A stretch of 64,000 nucleotides of DNA from Suillus spraguei. Its lineage: Eukaryota > Basidiomycota > Agaricomycetes > Boletales > Suillaceae. The position numbers and the translations under genes were made by a program. Positions 36,277-48,997 of the stretch are shown here, one piece after another (the stretch's first letter is position 1; each line of letters opens with the position of its first letter). Location of the stretch: the NCBI GenBank assembly GCA_016800925.1, contig JABCPU010000026.1:124001-188000 (forward strand). Direction: 5' to 3'. The notes beneath the pieces were generated by a model, which saw nothing but the letters and a program-made list of their open reading frames with translations, had not been told where the DNA came from and did not search any database.

Positions 36277-38150
36277 TCACCTAGTGCTTTGTGGCACAAA
36301 GTGAGATATGCCGGTGAAATTGCCGAGGTCAACAGGGCTCATTGGAGGAGTCGGGGTTCCATCTGTCTGTCCACTGACGTTGCTGCTCTGGGCTCTAGAG
36401 GGAGGTCGTCCGCTTATGCTTATGCGGTCATTCAGCGGAATATGCATCTCTCCTACATGTCGTACATTGCGTCAATAGTATAATTGGCGAATGAAATGAA
36501 GAGCTCACTCCCGATAAATTTACATTTCCCTTGTTTCCTGTAGCCGCATTTAGACCCTCTGGGGCAGTAGTGTCCAGAAGGGCAACTTTCGCCGTAAGGA
36601 CAAGGTTGGTCTAGATGCACAGAGGACTGAAATTGCCATGCATGAAAAAATAACTGCATGTGACGCACTCTTATTAAAGACAGGGCAAGGAGATTTCTTC
36701 GCATTGGCACGAAGCTCGGCGTAATTGTCTGCTGTAAGAAAGTAATCGTGGCCATAGGTGCACTTGTCACCTTGCTTGCACGTGGACAGATAGAAAAATG
36801 TGCATGGTCGTGGATTCTCTGTGAAAAGATCGACATCATGCTCGATGAACCATGATGAGCGACCTACGCTTGTTGAGTGGCTAGTCACAGCAGACAATCA
36901 TCAACAACACTGAATGAAGTAAGCGACAAGGCCCTACCAAAGAAGGATCAAGATATCTGCAGAATTGTGTGCTCGTAGAAATGATGACTGGACTTTGCGT
37001 TCCAACGAGGAAATTTTTGGGAGTTATCCTCTGTCTGTCATGTTCTTGAGGAGAGACCCCTGTCGGGGGCGTCGACCTCCTGTGTGTATAACACGAGGGA
37101 AGTTTCTTTGTCATAAAGACACCTCCAATATCGAGATGGGGCAAATCGAAGTGTTGAAGCTCAGCCGCGAGAGTCTTGTATCCACGAAGTAGGACAATTT
37201 TTTCCAGTAAGCCCTCGTTTTCAAGGGAACTTAATGTGGAAGTGTATCCATTGTCGTGCCCACCTTGGAATCGCGTCAGCATCAGCCGAACGAAAACCTG
37301 CCTGGGCAATTCACCTCCGAAGAATACACGTGAAGTCTGGGGAAAGCGGGCGAAAACACGAAGACATTCTACCAGAAAGTTAGAGAAAATTACATAAAAC
37401 TAAACATTATCACATCACCTTTAATCTTCGCATCCGCTGCCTCTTTCCCCCCACCTACATCCACAATAGAAAATAACGGTGAAGCTGAGTTGAAACCCAG
37501 CACAAATGCTTCAAATTCTGAAGCACTGCATATACCGTTGTTCACCAGCGTGTCCATCAAGCCAGTTTTATTGCAGTACACAGTTAGCCAAACTTGTCCA
37601 CGCCCGGAAGATCCAGCATCAACATCGACCATATAGTCTGTTAACCCTTTGGTTAGTAACATAGCTGCTTGCCGGCCTCCTGTATGGCCTGAAGCTAGTA
37701 AGTCTTGGGAGAAAATGTTGCCATCGCCGTCAATGAGGCAGAGGAGAAGTGGGTTATCATCCTGCATGTGACATCATTTCAAACCGACTATTAAGGAATA
37801 CAAATCATATGACCGACCCTCAATGAGCCGATGTTTTTCTCCAGCTTGAGCATTTGTTTTTGTAGATTGCATTTTTCATCTTCGGCAGCCTTGAAAGCCA
37901 GCTTCCACACCGATAGTTCTCGTTCCAGTTCGTCAACCCGCAGGCGTAGCGTTTGATTATCAGTGAGTGTAAGACGAAAGAGGCCTTATGATGGGTCAGC
38001 CTTCGCTGTCATGGGATAAAATGCCACATACTTGACTGTTCTTCGACCAGGCGCTCCCTTGGGTGACGAAAGTAAGTATAAATAGGTCTTTGTGACAGAC
38101 GCAGCCTCTCACCATTTCTGAAGGTCATTTAGGGTCGCGCATTCTTCCAT
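36277..38150 (-). CDS. CCCH zinc-finger protein (fungal DUF + C3H1 type)
   Basis: Starts MEECATLNDLQKW with a coiled-coil segment (near 37,850-37,970). Then comes the fungal N-terminal domain common in CCCH proteins: LLLCLIDGDGNIFSQDLLAS, GGRQAAMLLTKGLTDYMVDV, GLMDTLVNNG, LFSIVDVGGGKEAADAKIKG, HDNGYTSTLSSL, VLLRGYKTLAAELQHFDLPH. The C-terminus has a C3H1 finger (RPCTFFYLSTCKQGDKCTYG then HDY; CX7CX5CX3H) and a second Cys-rich segment (DQPCPYGESCPSGHYCPRGS). The tail exon ends near FVPQSTR. Probably RNA-binding and post-transcriptional; target unknown. About eight exons. Confidence 0.82.
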
Positions 38151-38462
38151 AGCGTTGGCTCTGGGAGTGCTGACTCCTTTTTTTTGTTAGTTGTCCTAAG
38201 AAGTCCAGTGTAAGATACTCCACAGCATGAGAGATGTGCGAAGCAAGTTCCGAATATTATGCCAAGGAACAGGCCTGCAGGTAGGACGACGTAAAAGGCG
38301 GAGCATCAAAATCCCTCATCAGGCTTTATGTAAATGTCCAGTATCAGTATATAACGTGTAAAAGGTATAGGGTCTGCCACAGCATTTACGAAGATATCCA
38401 TGAAATTAAATACATAGGAGTAGTGAAAGACACCATCTTGATGCCTGCATAAAGCACCGCTT

Positions 38463-39657
38463 CTATTTGATGCGTTTGAGCTATTGTTCAATAATCAGAC
38501 AAATGTCATTGTGACGTGCAGATCATGTCAACGCACCCTTTCAGTGTTCCTGAATACGCTGTTGTCCAAAGTCGTTGTCTTTTCTTCGATGGTGACAAGT
38601 CTCGAGTTTTGCTGATCAAGCTCCTGTCCCATAGCAGTACCCAGTGCCTTCAAGTTTTTGGTGATGGCCGAGACCTCGTTCAAGTTATCGTCTAATTCAT
38701 CTTCCATCTCATCATCGGAAGCACCGGCCTCAAACTGGTATCTCTTCCGCTGCTCCTTTCTCGTGGCCAGCTGTTCCTCGGTGCGCAATCTACCTGACCC
38801 TCCAGATGTTAGACTTTCTTCATCTTGACGGCCATATGTAGTGGCACGTCCCAAGCGGTTCTGAGTATCTCTGATGTCTTGCATAGCCTTTTCGCGATCT
38901 AGCCTTTCATCTTCATACCGCTGCTGAATTTTTTCTTCTTGAGCAGCCCGTTTGGCTTCCTTGTTCCAAGTAATAACAGGGCGGAAGATTGACCGATTAA
39001 GTTGCTTGAGTTCACCGATTTGGTCTTCGGCGCGCAAGGTGTGACCCTTTGAAACATCAAGATGACGCTCAGTATTGGCGAGTTTCTCTATCGCGAAAAG
39101 GACGATCAATGAGAATAGAACTACGCTTTCAGTCGGATCTCACCAGATTGATCCCCGAGTCTTCTGATGGTGTTCCCCGCAGTCTCTTCGGCTTCCCGAG
39201 CAAGCCTCAGTGCATTCCTGGTAGAGTTGACGCTCTCTTGCTTCATGAACCTGGTTTGCTGCTTGATGCCTTCTACATCCTCTTCATTCTCCTCCCCAGG
39301 AGAGGGTTCATTGCCTAGCGTAGGGCCATCGAAATATCGGCCAGAACCTGTCTTTCCCTGAGGTTTATATCCGGCGAACAGTTCATTGCGGTTGCGATCT
39401 TCATCAACATCAGGAGTTTTACCCGCAGTGGTATTATAAGCGTCATAGTTGTCGTACAGATTTTGTGACTGAGTCCTGGTGCTCATGACATTATAAGGAT
39501 CAGGCCCATCGCGGCTGGCAACGTAGGTACTGGCGGTAGACTTATAACTGGGGAGGGAGGACGTGCTTCGAGACGAAGCCCGTGAACCATCTAGTGTGGA
39601 AGCTGGTGACTGAACTGGAGGAATCAAGTTTTTCTCTTTGCGCTTGAAGAACGACAT
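38463..39657 (-). CDS. SEC9: t-SNARE Sec9 (SNAP-25 family)
   Basis: SNAP-25-type Qbc-SNARE acting at the plasma membrane in exocytosis, pairing with Sso and Snc proteins. The start MSFFKRKEKNLIPPVQSPAS leads into a disordered N-terminal extension typical of fungal Sec9. The first SNARE helix follows (QQTRFMKQESVNSTRNALRL, REAEETAGNTIRRLGDQSGE), then a linker with an Arg/Glu-rich segment. The second helix is LDDNLNEVSAITKNLKALGT, MGQELDQQNSRLVTIEEKTT. A short last exon adds RLKRIK. No transmembrane helix, as expected. Three or four exons, all in frame. Confidence 0.9.
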
Positions 39658-39785
39658 TTCCTTAAATAACGATGGACTCGGATGAAGGGAATCAGAGAGG
39701 TGGCCAAATGACTACCGCCACGGGTGTAAATACGCTGCGGCGCGAGCACGTGACCTTGCTCGTTATGCAATTTCGTGCTACCGTG

Positions 39786-42177
39786 CTAGTGACTCTTCCC
39801 CTTGACGTTTTTACTCTTCAAAACGTCCCTGGTTTTCTTGCCAACTACTGTGACACCTTTACCTGACTTGACCACGTTCTTTAGAGCTGCATCCTTCTGT
39901 TTTTTTATGCCCTTCATTTTGGCATATTTATCGACGCTCTTGTCGAGCGCATCCCGCGTCTTTCTCCTTGCCTTTCTTTCCTTTGCGCGTAGTGTTCGCT
40001 TTTCCGCGGGTGTAAGCTCGCTACGAGCGCGGGGATCAGAAGATGCTGTTTTGAAAACTTCTTCTGGAGCAAGCATAGAAGACACGGTTTTGCTAGTAGG
40101 AAGTGCTGATTCCAAAGTAGCTGCGGAAACGTTGGAGATTGTCGATATACTAGCTTTCGGCTATCAAAATTTCAGCACAATATCTACATGATGATAGAAT
40201 TCAAAACACGTACCGCCTTTGGAGTGTAATGCGCATTGCAAAGTGCATCTAGCTTGCTGCATATGCCATCCCAAAGTTTTGTAATTTCGTCATGCTCCTT
40301 CTTGAGCCGACCATCTCTGTCGTCACCTCCCATACCACCATTCTGTGCGACGACGTACTCATCCTCGTAGATTTGAGCAAGTGACTGGGAGGACTTAGTA
40401 TCCTGGAGCTCAAAGAATCGTGACGGAAGGAAGGGCTTATCATCGACAGCGCGAATCCGCACAACATCGTCGAATCGGCCATCCTTTATACGAGCTTTGA
40501 TTCGCTCTTCGAGACCTTGAACCACAGCTTCAGTGATGACGGGCACCGCTTTCATCGTTCGTTCAAACTCTAGATCTTCTTGCAACAAAGAATCTTGAGG
40601 TCGGGATCTCGAGTTGGCTTCCCCCATCAACACCCAGTCCTTCTTAGCGACATTTTCCGCCTCGAGCTCCTTGATCTGTGCTTGCAGTGCTGCCATGCGT
40701 TTTTCATAAGTGGTCATATCTGTAGCCGGGTTGTGAATGAACGATACCCCAACAAAAATATGACTGGCCTTACTAGAATCTGGTGCATCTTCCTCCGCAA
40801 ATAAGTCATCCTTCAGTCTTTCAATGGTAGCGCGACCTTCGTCGTCTCCGTCTCCGTCCTCATACTCGCCTACAGATGACCCTTCAACCTCGGCGTCCAT
40901 CATGATCTCGTCCGGATCTTCTAAGTACATGTGCAGTCCGCTCTCGTCATCGAAATCGTCGTCCTCCATCAAGCTAGATATCGGTAGGCCCTTGCCCTTC
41001 GCCTTGATGCTTTTCACCCTGACCTGCTCACTGAATCGTACTTTCGGTTTCGAGGAAGAAGCATTTGTAGTAGCTTTCGAGCGGGAGCCTCTGGGAGCGT
41101 CGAAGAAATCTTTGTAGAGCGGTTCTACGTGCTATGTGAATTACGCGTGACAAAAAGGAATACAACACTGCATACCTGCGCTGTCTTCCGAAGTATCGTC
41201 GTTAGGGTCATGGACATCATTTATTGGCCTGAAGAGATCAATACTGTCATCTTCGTCGTCAAACTCATCTTCATCCGATTCTTGTCCCAGCCGGCCACGG
41301 GAAACAGCAGTTGCTTCAGCCTCTTCCGTTTCACGATTGAATGCGTCAAGGCTGAAGAAATCATCGTCAAGATCTGAATTATGTTTCTTTGCGGCTGCAC
41401 GTTTTAAAGAGGGTTTTGTTTTGATGACGTCAAGAAGAGATGGATGATGATCTGAATCGTCCTCCTCGTCTTCGGACAGCTCCTCGCGAAGGTCAGTCAC
41501 TTCTTCTGTCCCACCAGTGTCTTCTTCAGAATCGTCCGTGTGCTCAGTTTCTCCGGAATCTTCGCTTTCTTCTGATACCTCATCACCTTCCTCATCTTCC
41601 GGATCATTATACATCCCGTCTGGTAGCTCCGTAACGTCTTCAGTCTCGCCCTCTAACAGCAGAAGATTACTGCAAAGAGGTGCAGCCCTAAGGTCCAGCT
41701 GCTGCCAAATTTGATCTTCATTCATTTCCTCGATGAAGAGCGAGGGTAATGGCGTATTTTTTATGGTGACCTTCTTCGGGGATGACAGGTCAGGACTTGG
41801 ACTCCTCTTCCGTTTGGCATTAGCGCGAGTCTGTGATCTCGTCTGTGGTGCTTGAGACTGTCTGAGTGAAGACAGAAGGTTCTCAATATGAGGTAGAGAG
41901 GCTGGTTCCGACTGCAGAGCTATAAAATACTCAGCCCAGTATCATATGCAGATATTGAGTTAGGTCTGGTCGGCTCACCAAGATCGAATATGAATTTAGT
42001 TGCGCGGAGAGCTATGGCTTTTAGCTCAGTAGTGGCAGCTGCCAATGATTCGGGCTTTTCTTGAATGAAAGACGAGAGATCATTTAGTTCTCTCGGCAGA
42101 ATGACCTTTGATTCGATTTCCATTGCAGTCTGCAGACCAGGCCTATGTACAGCTTGAGGAAATTTCTGAGTTTCCAA
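39786..42177 (-). CDS. MPP10: U3 snoRNP protein Mpp10
   Basis: Component of the small-subunit processome, binding Imp3/Imp4 and U3 for 18S rRNA processing. The N-terminus METQKFPQAVHRPGLQTAME is followed by the family domain (ELKAIALRATKFIFDLGEPT), a very acidic middle (many Glu/Asp runs, e.g. GMYNDPEDEEGDEVSEESED), and the conserved C-terminal part: YEKRMAALQAQIKELEAENV, KDWVLMGEANSRSRPQDSLL, DLEFERTMKAVPVITEAVVQ, EERIKARIKDGRFDDVVRIR. The end is Lys-rich. Four exons or so; one intron near 40,200 and another near 41,130. Start codon 42177. Confidence 0.92.
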
Positions 42178-42587
42178 ATGTGTCTGTTTGCGATTGTTTG
42201 TTTGATAGACTAGTTTTATGAGTATTATATCGTATATGTTCTCGTGCCAAACAAGTTTCTTAACGACGGTCTAGACCTTGCGACGATGTCTTCATTCTTT
42301 TCGCTCCGTTTCCGAGCCAACAAAAGGTGAATGTCTAAATAAGTACAAGGCAACAATTTACAAGTGCGTTGCACTGAGCGCGATCTTTTTGTTCTTGCAC
42401 ATTGTCCTTTCGAACCGACGTGTACCTGCTACAGTACATAAGGTTGACCTCCAAACAATGGAAAGTACGCTCCAGTCCCCCTCTCTCATTGTCCAGCTAG
42501 TTTTTACCTCGCACGGTCTTCAACTGACGAGCAGGCTCTCGCTACATTCTTTTTTGAACCCAATAATTTTACGCAACTAGTTCAACC
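42178..42587. promoter_or_regulatory. Shared divergent promoter region, MPP10 and SUR7-like genes
   Basis: 410 bp between divergent start codons at 42177 and 42588. A plus-strand ORF at 42278-42580 is not supported by family or splicing. Presumably both promoters. Confidence 0.4.
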
Positions 42588-43450
42588 ATGTTAGCCGATA
42601 TTTCAAAAGGCACCATCCTGTACTTCACCCCTGTACTCATGCTCACCGCGCTCCTACTCTCCTTGTTTTCATACCTTGCCCCGACCGTTATGTTGCATAA
42701 CCAAGTCGCATTGCTTACAGTTACGCCTTCCTCTGCTTTGACACAGCCCGGATCTAGCAAAGCAGTGGATGGTCCCAGCATTTTCCTGGGACCTTTGGGA
42801 TCGTGCTCTCGACCAAACAATGAAGCCGGTCTGACGTGTATGCCATCTTCCATATCTCCCGTCTATAGTAAGTTAAAACTGTCTGACTGCTAGTGTGAGT
42901 AATGCTCACATGAAATCAAGACACCTCAGTGTTTACATCTAATACCCCCAGCTCCGTCATATCGGCCCCACCGGCAGGTGCACCAACCTTTATGGCAATT
43001 TCCCTTGCATCCTCCGTGATTTTCTTCGTCATGTTCACAGCAATATCATTTCGTCACCTGATGGGCAAAGCTGGTGCTATTTGGGAAAACCCCATGCTGC
43101 AGCGTGTCTCTGCATGGATTGGGATCTTTGCGTTCTTGATTGGTATGCAACTTTCAAAATACACATTCCTGGTGTTGATCTGGCTCTCTAGGTCTCGGAT
43201 CTACTCTCGTCATTTTTATGTGGTTCGGGAAGGCTGCCGATGACTTCAACCAAAGCGTCCAGGGCCAGGGAAGCAATGGTCCCCAAGTGATTGCCACTAT
43301 CGGGAATGCATTCACGAGTGAGTTGACCCTACATTTGATTTCCAAATTTAGTTATAATAAAGTTTGGTAGTGATTTGGGTGGCATATGCGTTCTTTGCCA
43401 TCCCCGTCGTCGTTTCACTGACTAAATTCCACGTTCTTGCTACGAAGTAA
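42588..43450 (+). CDS. SUR7/PalI family membrane protein
   Basis: Four-helix plasma-membrane protein of the SUR7/PalI family, linked in fungi to eisosomes or pH sensing. Start MLADISKGTILYFTPVLMLT, helix 1 through LLLSLFSYLAP, a large extracellular loop with Gly/Cys (VDGPSIFLGPLGSCSRPN), helix 2 FMAISLASSVIFFVMFTAIS, helix 3 SAWIGIFAFLIGLGSTLVIF, a short loop NQSVQGQGSNGP, then helix 4 IWVAYAFFAIPVVVSLTKFH and end VLATK. Introns lie near 42,870, 43,140 and 43,320. Length and topology match the family. Confidence 0.85.
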
Positions 43451-44169
43451 TGACAAACAAGTTTAATAATTACATTTATGCAGCCATGGACTCCTTTTAG
43501 CCCTCCATCCAAAGATGTATACTTATCCATAATTTGTTTGCTATTGATGTAATCCATAACGGAAGTTATTGACCGTGCCTCAGTCATCTAGACGTGCACC
43601 AGGGTTTGCATCGCAGATCGAGTGAGGTACGATTACTATGTACTAGCATCAGCAAATGTGACTTGGTTCAAAAGCGCTCACAAGATGCACATGTGCATAT
43701 GCTTTTTAGTTAGCTCAGGTCAAGTGTTCGTAACGTCCGTTTTTGGTTAAGTTAGTACAATATTAATTACAGTTTGTGACCAGATGATGATCAATTCATT
43801 GCGTTCACACTTGCACCAATTGTATTTTTTGTTTCGTTGCGGCTCAACTGCACCATGTCGTCTATATCATTTTAGAGATCAAATCAAGCCCATGTTATCT
43901 TCAGAGTGCGCTACCAGTAAAGTCGTAAGTGTTCGTAAGTGTCCGTAATACACATAAGTTAAGTGTTCATTTCAGCGGTTTTGCAGATGCTAGTTGATCA
44001 GTGAGTTGGGTGTTCAAATTTTCAAAGGCGATGCATGTTTGACGCTTAATCGGATTCTATATTCGGCCTGCTTCTAGTCTCCCGAAGTTGGACCCGGACC
44101 ATCCTTATAGAATGGGGACATCGCTTCAAAGTCGTATTTTCCCTGCAGCTTGGTAACTTTGTCGGGCTC
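43451..44169. other. Intergenic, no gene seen
   Basis: 720 bp separating the SUR7-like gene from the PL8 gene. AT-rich, with short ORFs only. Presumably 3' end and PL8 promoter. Confidence 0.5.
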
Positions 44170-47150
44170 ATGGCCGCCCCACTCATGTTCCTCTTACTAG
44201 TACTGTTTCGTGTGGTTTGTGTTTACCCGAGCCACCATATCCTAGACCACATCAACATCGCTGCCGCTCACCACCACAATAGAGGTCCATATGGCGGGAC
44301 TCCGAGGTACGGTTGAACACAAAATATTGTTGTTGGTACATGTTCAATCAACGTCGTGTCCTCCTCTTCCAATAGTTCAGTTGCGGCCAGCACAAGCACA
44401 TCACCAGTATCTCCTACACTAGCTGTTAGCCCCACCACCATGCAAGACATCAACAGCATTCATCAACGAAGGCTAGTAACAATCACCGAGGGAATCACTA
44501 CAAACCCTAAATACATCACATCCTGGTTAGTCATTAATTTTTATGCAACACTCGACTACAATCACATTACAGGATTGCAAGCCTGGGAGCCAATGGTCAG
44601 TGGCCTAGTTCTGAAGTGAATTACACCACCGGATGTGATGCACAAAGGTCCAATTGGCCTGCTCAAAAGCACTGGCAACGTATCAGTGAGAATTCACATT
44701 GGACCAAGAACTGACATATTGACCGGCTCTTGACAGGTACTATGGCCGCTGCTTGGCGTGGCGGTCTTAGCGGGGGACAGCAATACGTCAACGATTCCAA
44801 GACATTGGCCGCCGTATCACTTGCCATGGACTATTGGTTCGCTAATGATTTTATCAACCCTGCGTGTCTTGACTATGGAGGTACTCCAACCTGCCCTTGT
44901 GGCACGCCGGGATTTTGGAACACGAATTGGTACTCCAATGTAAGATCGCAGCAAATTTTGATTGTATTAATTCCTTCTGACACTCGGACTAGGTTATCTT
45001 GATCCCTGAATTAGTGTCACAATCCTGCCTCCTGCTGAACGACACATTGACACCCACTCAACTTGGCAACTGCACTCACATCACCCTTCGTGCATATGGC
45101 ACGTTTGACCACTATGTCAATGGTATAGGTTATATTACTGGTGCGAATACGTTAGACCTTGCAAAAATTGGGATCGATCAAGGTCTTCTGGTTGTCAACG
45201 TCTCCTTGATCACAGATGCCTTCATCAGGGTTCACGAGACTATGGTGATTGAACAGCCTGTTGGATCCGATGGGGTAAACCAATCATTGTCCTGAAGTTG
45301 GTAAACTAATGATTAGCTGATAACCAGATTCGTGCCGACGGATCTTTCGGTCAACACCTTGGAATCATCTATAATGGCAATTATGGGAAAGATTTGTATG
45401 TCATCTCTACACATTGGAAGCATCCATCTTAGTCATGCCAGCGCAAATGACGTTTTCAATCTGGAAATTGAGGCTGCAGGAACGCAATTTGCTGCTAATG
45501 CAACTTCAAGGACTGCATTTGAAACTCTATTCGACGGAAATCGATGGATGATCTTCCGTAACGTCCAAACCAATGTTTGTCAATGGTTTGGTTTCATATG
45601 ATTTATGACTGATTATCTTTCAGGTATCGCATTGGGATTTTGTGAGTTAGCAGCCCTCCGGTTCAACATTATCTGACGCTGCCCAGAGCGTCCTAGGTCG
45701 TTTCATCAGTTTCCCTGTGGTTGACAACCAGTGAAGATATTCTGATACTTGTTTGCTATTTCCTTGTTGACGTTGTTTTCAGGGCTACCGGTAGTACCAA
45801 TATGAATATTTCAGAAGTCCAGCAACTCGGGGAGGAATGGAATTCTACTGTTCTCCTCGAATTTTCTTCGGCCCTATCTTCCAACGCAGCCGATGCAAAT
45901 GTGGGTGAGCTTCTCGGGAATCGTATGTTCTTTGCCAATGACTACATGGTCAGTTCTTTTTGTCGTCGTCCACCCTGTCCTGTTGACCAACACCCCTAAG
46001 GTAACTCGCGGTCTAGGATATGTAACCACAGTGAGAATGTACTCCAACAGGACAATCAACACAGAGTGTCTCAATTCCCAAAATGTATGGTGTCGCCTCC
46101 TACGTTATGTGAGCAGTACTGAGGATATATTAGCCTTTGGGCTTCCACCTCTCTGATGGCACTGTTTACACTTACCTTCAAGGCAATGAATATGAAGACA
46201 TCGCTGCCGCCTGGGACTGGAACCTTATCCCTGGAACTACCGTGGACTATAATGCTACAGTACTCGACTGTAACCATACTTCATACACTGGCCAAGAAGC
46301 CTTTGTCGGTGGCGTCTCGGATGGTCAAATTGGTGTCGCAGCAATGCGCTACACCAACCCTGAGAGTGGCTCGATGTTCTGGCAAAAGACATGGTTTTTC
46401 CTGGAGAACGGCGTTCAACATGTTATGATTGCCAACATTTCGTCCACCACTGCAGCCCCCGTGTTTTCGGTTCTTGACCAACGACGCTTTGGAGGCGGTG
46501 TTTGGGTCAATGGAGTAGGGACTTATGGTGGTAACTACACAGATCCACAAACCATGTGGCATGGCGATGTTGGCTATGAATTTCCAGCTGCTAATGGAAC
46601 TTATGGACTCTCTGTTGAATGGGGCAACCGCACGGGTGCTTGGTCAAACATTGGATCCTCCACACAGCCTCCTGAGACGGTCGAACTCTTCGCCGCATGG
46701 CTCTATCACAGCAATCTATCTGCTCCCGTCTCCTACACATCTTACCCCGCGGTTGATTACGATACCTTCACGCTCAAGCGAGCAGCCACCCACCTACATG
46801 AAATTGAGAATAGCGCAAGTGTCAGCGCGCTGCTCGATAAAGTCTATCGAACGGTAACAGCAGTGCTTTGGAGCCTCACTGGTGGATCCTTCACCTTCCA
46901 GCTGGATGAAAGCTACGCACCAATCACCATCACAACAAGTGCAAACGCCGTCGTTCTTTATCGGGTAGAATCCGGCACTGTGACAGTCTCGGACCCATCG
47001 CAGACACTTTCGGAACTCAGTGTAGAAATGACTGCTGGAGATGGAGTTAAACCAAAAGGATGGAGCTCTCAAAACACCCTTATTATCCACTTCACACTAC
47101 CTAGCAGTGGTTTAGCGGGGAGCAGCGTGACCCACGTATTAGGACAGTAG
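44170..47150 (+). CDS. Polysaccharide lyase family 8 (PL8) enzyme
   Basis: Secreted lyase of the hyaluronate/chondroitin/xanthan-type PL8 family. The start MAAPLMFLLLVLFRVVCVYP is a signal peptide. The alpha/alpha domain has MAAAWRGGLSGGQQYVNDSK and YWFANDFINPACLDYGG. The catalytic region near 45,335-45,394 reads DGSFGQHLGIIYNGNYGKD; its His and the Tyr nine residues on match the PL8 catalytic pair. The beta-sandwich includes LLGNRMFFANDYMV, GFHLSDGTVYTYLQGNEYED, WDWNLIPGTTVDYNAT, and a long last exon ending VTHVLGQ. Many N-glycosylation sites. About nine exons without visible breaks. It converges on RPS3. Substrate specificity cannot be read from sequence. Confidence 0.85.
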
Positions 47151-47254
47151 CACACCGTCCATCATATGATATCTTACAGTACTAGCCATGCAAATACTAT
47201 ATATTGCAACGGTGGAGTACATATTTTGTGGATGAGGAATAAACAAAGACAAGA

Positions 47255-48194
47255 TCAGAATACAGGCTGCTCGCCATACGCCTCCTGTTGGTAAGCTGGC
47301 TCCTGTGCATACGGAGCAGGTTCCTCTGCAACTGGGGGTGGAGCGGAAACAACGGCAGGCTCCCTCGACTCTGAGGAAGGTTCCGAGACAATTTTGTCGA
47401 GAGGGGGCTCGAGAATCTGAACAGAGTCGGGAAGAGGCTTGCGAGGGCCCAATTGACCTTCTGGGTCATAGCCCTTCATGCTGTCGTATGGTGAGCCACA
47501 TGCCTTTGAATACATCGATCAGCTTACATTTTAACCTTGATACCAAGGACACCCTGGCGGAGTAGGACGTGTCTCACGGCGTAGTCAACAAAGTCTCGCG
47601 AGGGCTGACCGGAGTGGATCATGAATCCATCGGTGAACTTCATCGACTTGGCACGAGCAGCACGAAGCTTGCCGGAAACAACCACCTCGCAGCCCTTTGC
47701 ACCAGACTCCATGACGAAGCGGAGAACACCGTAACATGCCCTGGAGACATCATCAAAAACGACCCATATGTGATTAGCAAAAACACGGACCTACGGACAG
47801 CGAGACCACCAAGGAGCTTGTATCTCAAGCTCTCACATTGAGCAATAGCAGAAAGACCGCGGTATTGAACTTTCTCGGCGTAAAGCTCAAGAGAGTTTTC
47901 GGGGAACTTGAAACGCTTCTGGACGAGTGCAGTCAGCTCCCTGATGCGGCGGCCCTTTTCACCAAGGACTTCCTGGGTGTGTGTGGCACGGATAATGATC
48001 TGAAAGTAATAGATTTGCAAGATGGCAAAACTGTTCAGCTCACACTAGCATACCTCGGTGCGGGCGTGGGTGACACGGACATCACATCCAGAGTAACCCT
48101 CCTCGGCCAGTTCGCGAGTGAAGAATTCGTTGAGTTCAGCGCGGAATACACCGTCCGCTACGAACTTGCGCTTTTTGCTGATTTGAGCGGACAT
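47255..48194 (-). CDS. RPS3: 40S ribosomal protein S3 (uS3)
   Basis: Small-subunit protein at the mRNA entry channel. Start [20 protein letters not shown] at 48194, then [36 protein letters not shown] (KH domain), [49 protein letters not shown], and a Glu/Pro/Ala-rich C-terminus ending YGEQPVF. Introns at about 48,055, 47,800, 47,740 and 47,520. All conserved blocks intact. A CpG-decayed partial copy lies 3 kb away at 51,183-51,572. Confidence 0.96.
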
Positions 48195-48997
48195 ATTGGG
48201 GACAGGAGAATGCTGCGAAGACAGATAAATAAGACATTGTCATCATCCAAAACTCAGAGCTGTCATCCATCTCATCAGTGCCATAGCCAACCCCGATCTT
48301 TGGCGATACTATGCAAACAGGCTCTGGAGATATTGACTGCAAAAAATTGGACGAACCTTGATGAAATGTACCCTTCGACGCCGTATGCGTTGTCGCGCTG
48401 CTCGTTGCGGCGGATACTGCTTGCCGAATAATATTCAGTCGCCGCCTAAAAGGCATTTGATAAATTGTGCTTCGCAATTTTTAAACTTTTATGGGATACT
48501 GCTGGAGCCTGTTGGTGAGTGATCTTTGAACGTTTCTCCCCTTTTCATATAGAGCTTTTAATTCAATGACGAGCGTTGTATATCAACCACCACTGGCACC
48601 TCTTAGTCGACTTGATGCAGGCGAGCCTGTAATACGGCGGACTTGTATCACTGACATCAATGACTTTCTGATCATGATTCCTTTTATTTTGACTTCGTCG
48701 ATTCGAGCCTTCGGCTGACAACTCATCCGTTAGGTCGGGCGTCAACTTCTAGACAGAACCATACTCATTCGTCGATTGTCTCCGTAGTCACATGAATCCG
48801 CATAATGAAATTCTTTTCTTTCATCCACACATCTGACCATCAAGCCAAGCATAATCACCGCTTTAGCAGTCTTGCTGTTTATATCAGTCACGGGCCTCCT
48901 TTTTCCGCCAGTTATATGTCTTATCTGCTGTAAAGCATTCCTCTAGGTCTGAGCTTTATTTCCTCGTCTAATTCTATTCCCAACACTATCGACAAAT
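48195..48997. other. Divergent intergenic region, RPS3 and amidase
   Basis: About 800 bp between two divergent starts. No gene recognised. It should contain the S3 promoter and that of the amidase locus. Confidence 0.45.

Noticed and set aside
47838..48431. 197-codon plus-strand ORF across the RPS3 gene
   Set aside because: Shadow of RPS3 exons on the other strand; a matching shadow appears in the pseudogene copy, so the similarity is inherited rather than evidence of a gene.
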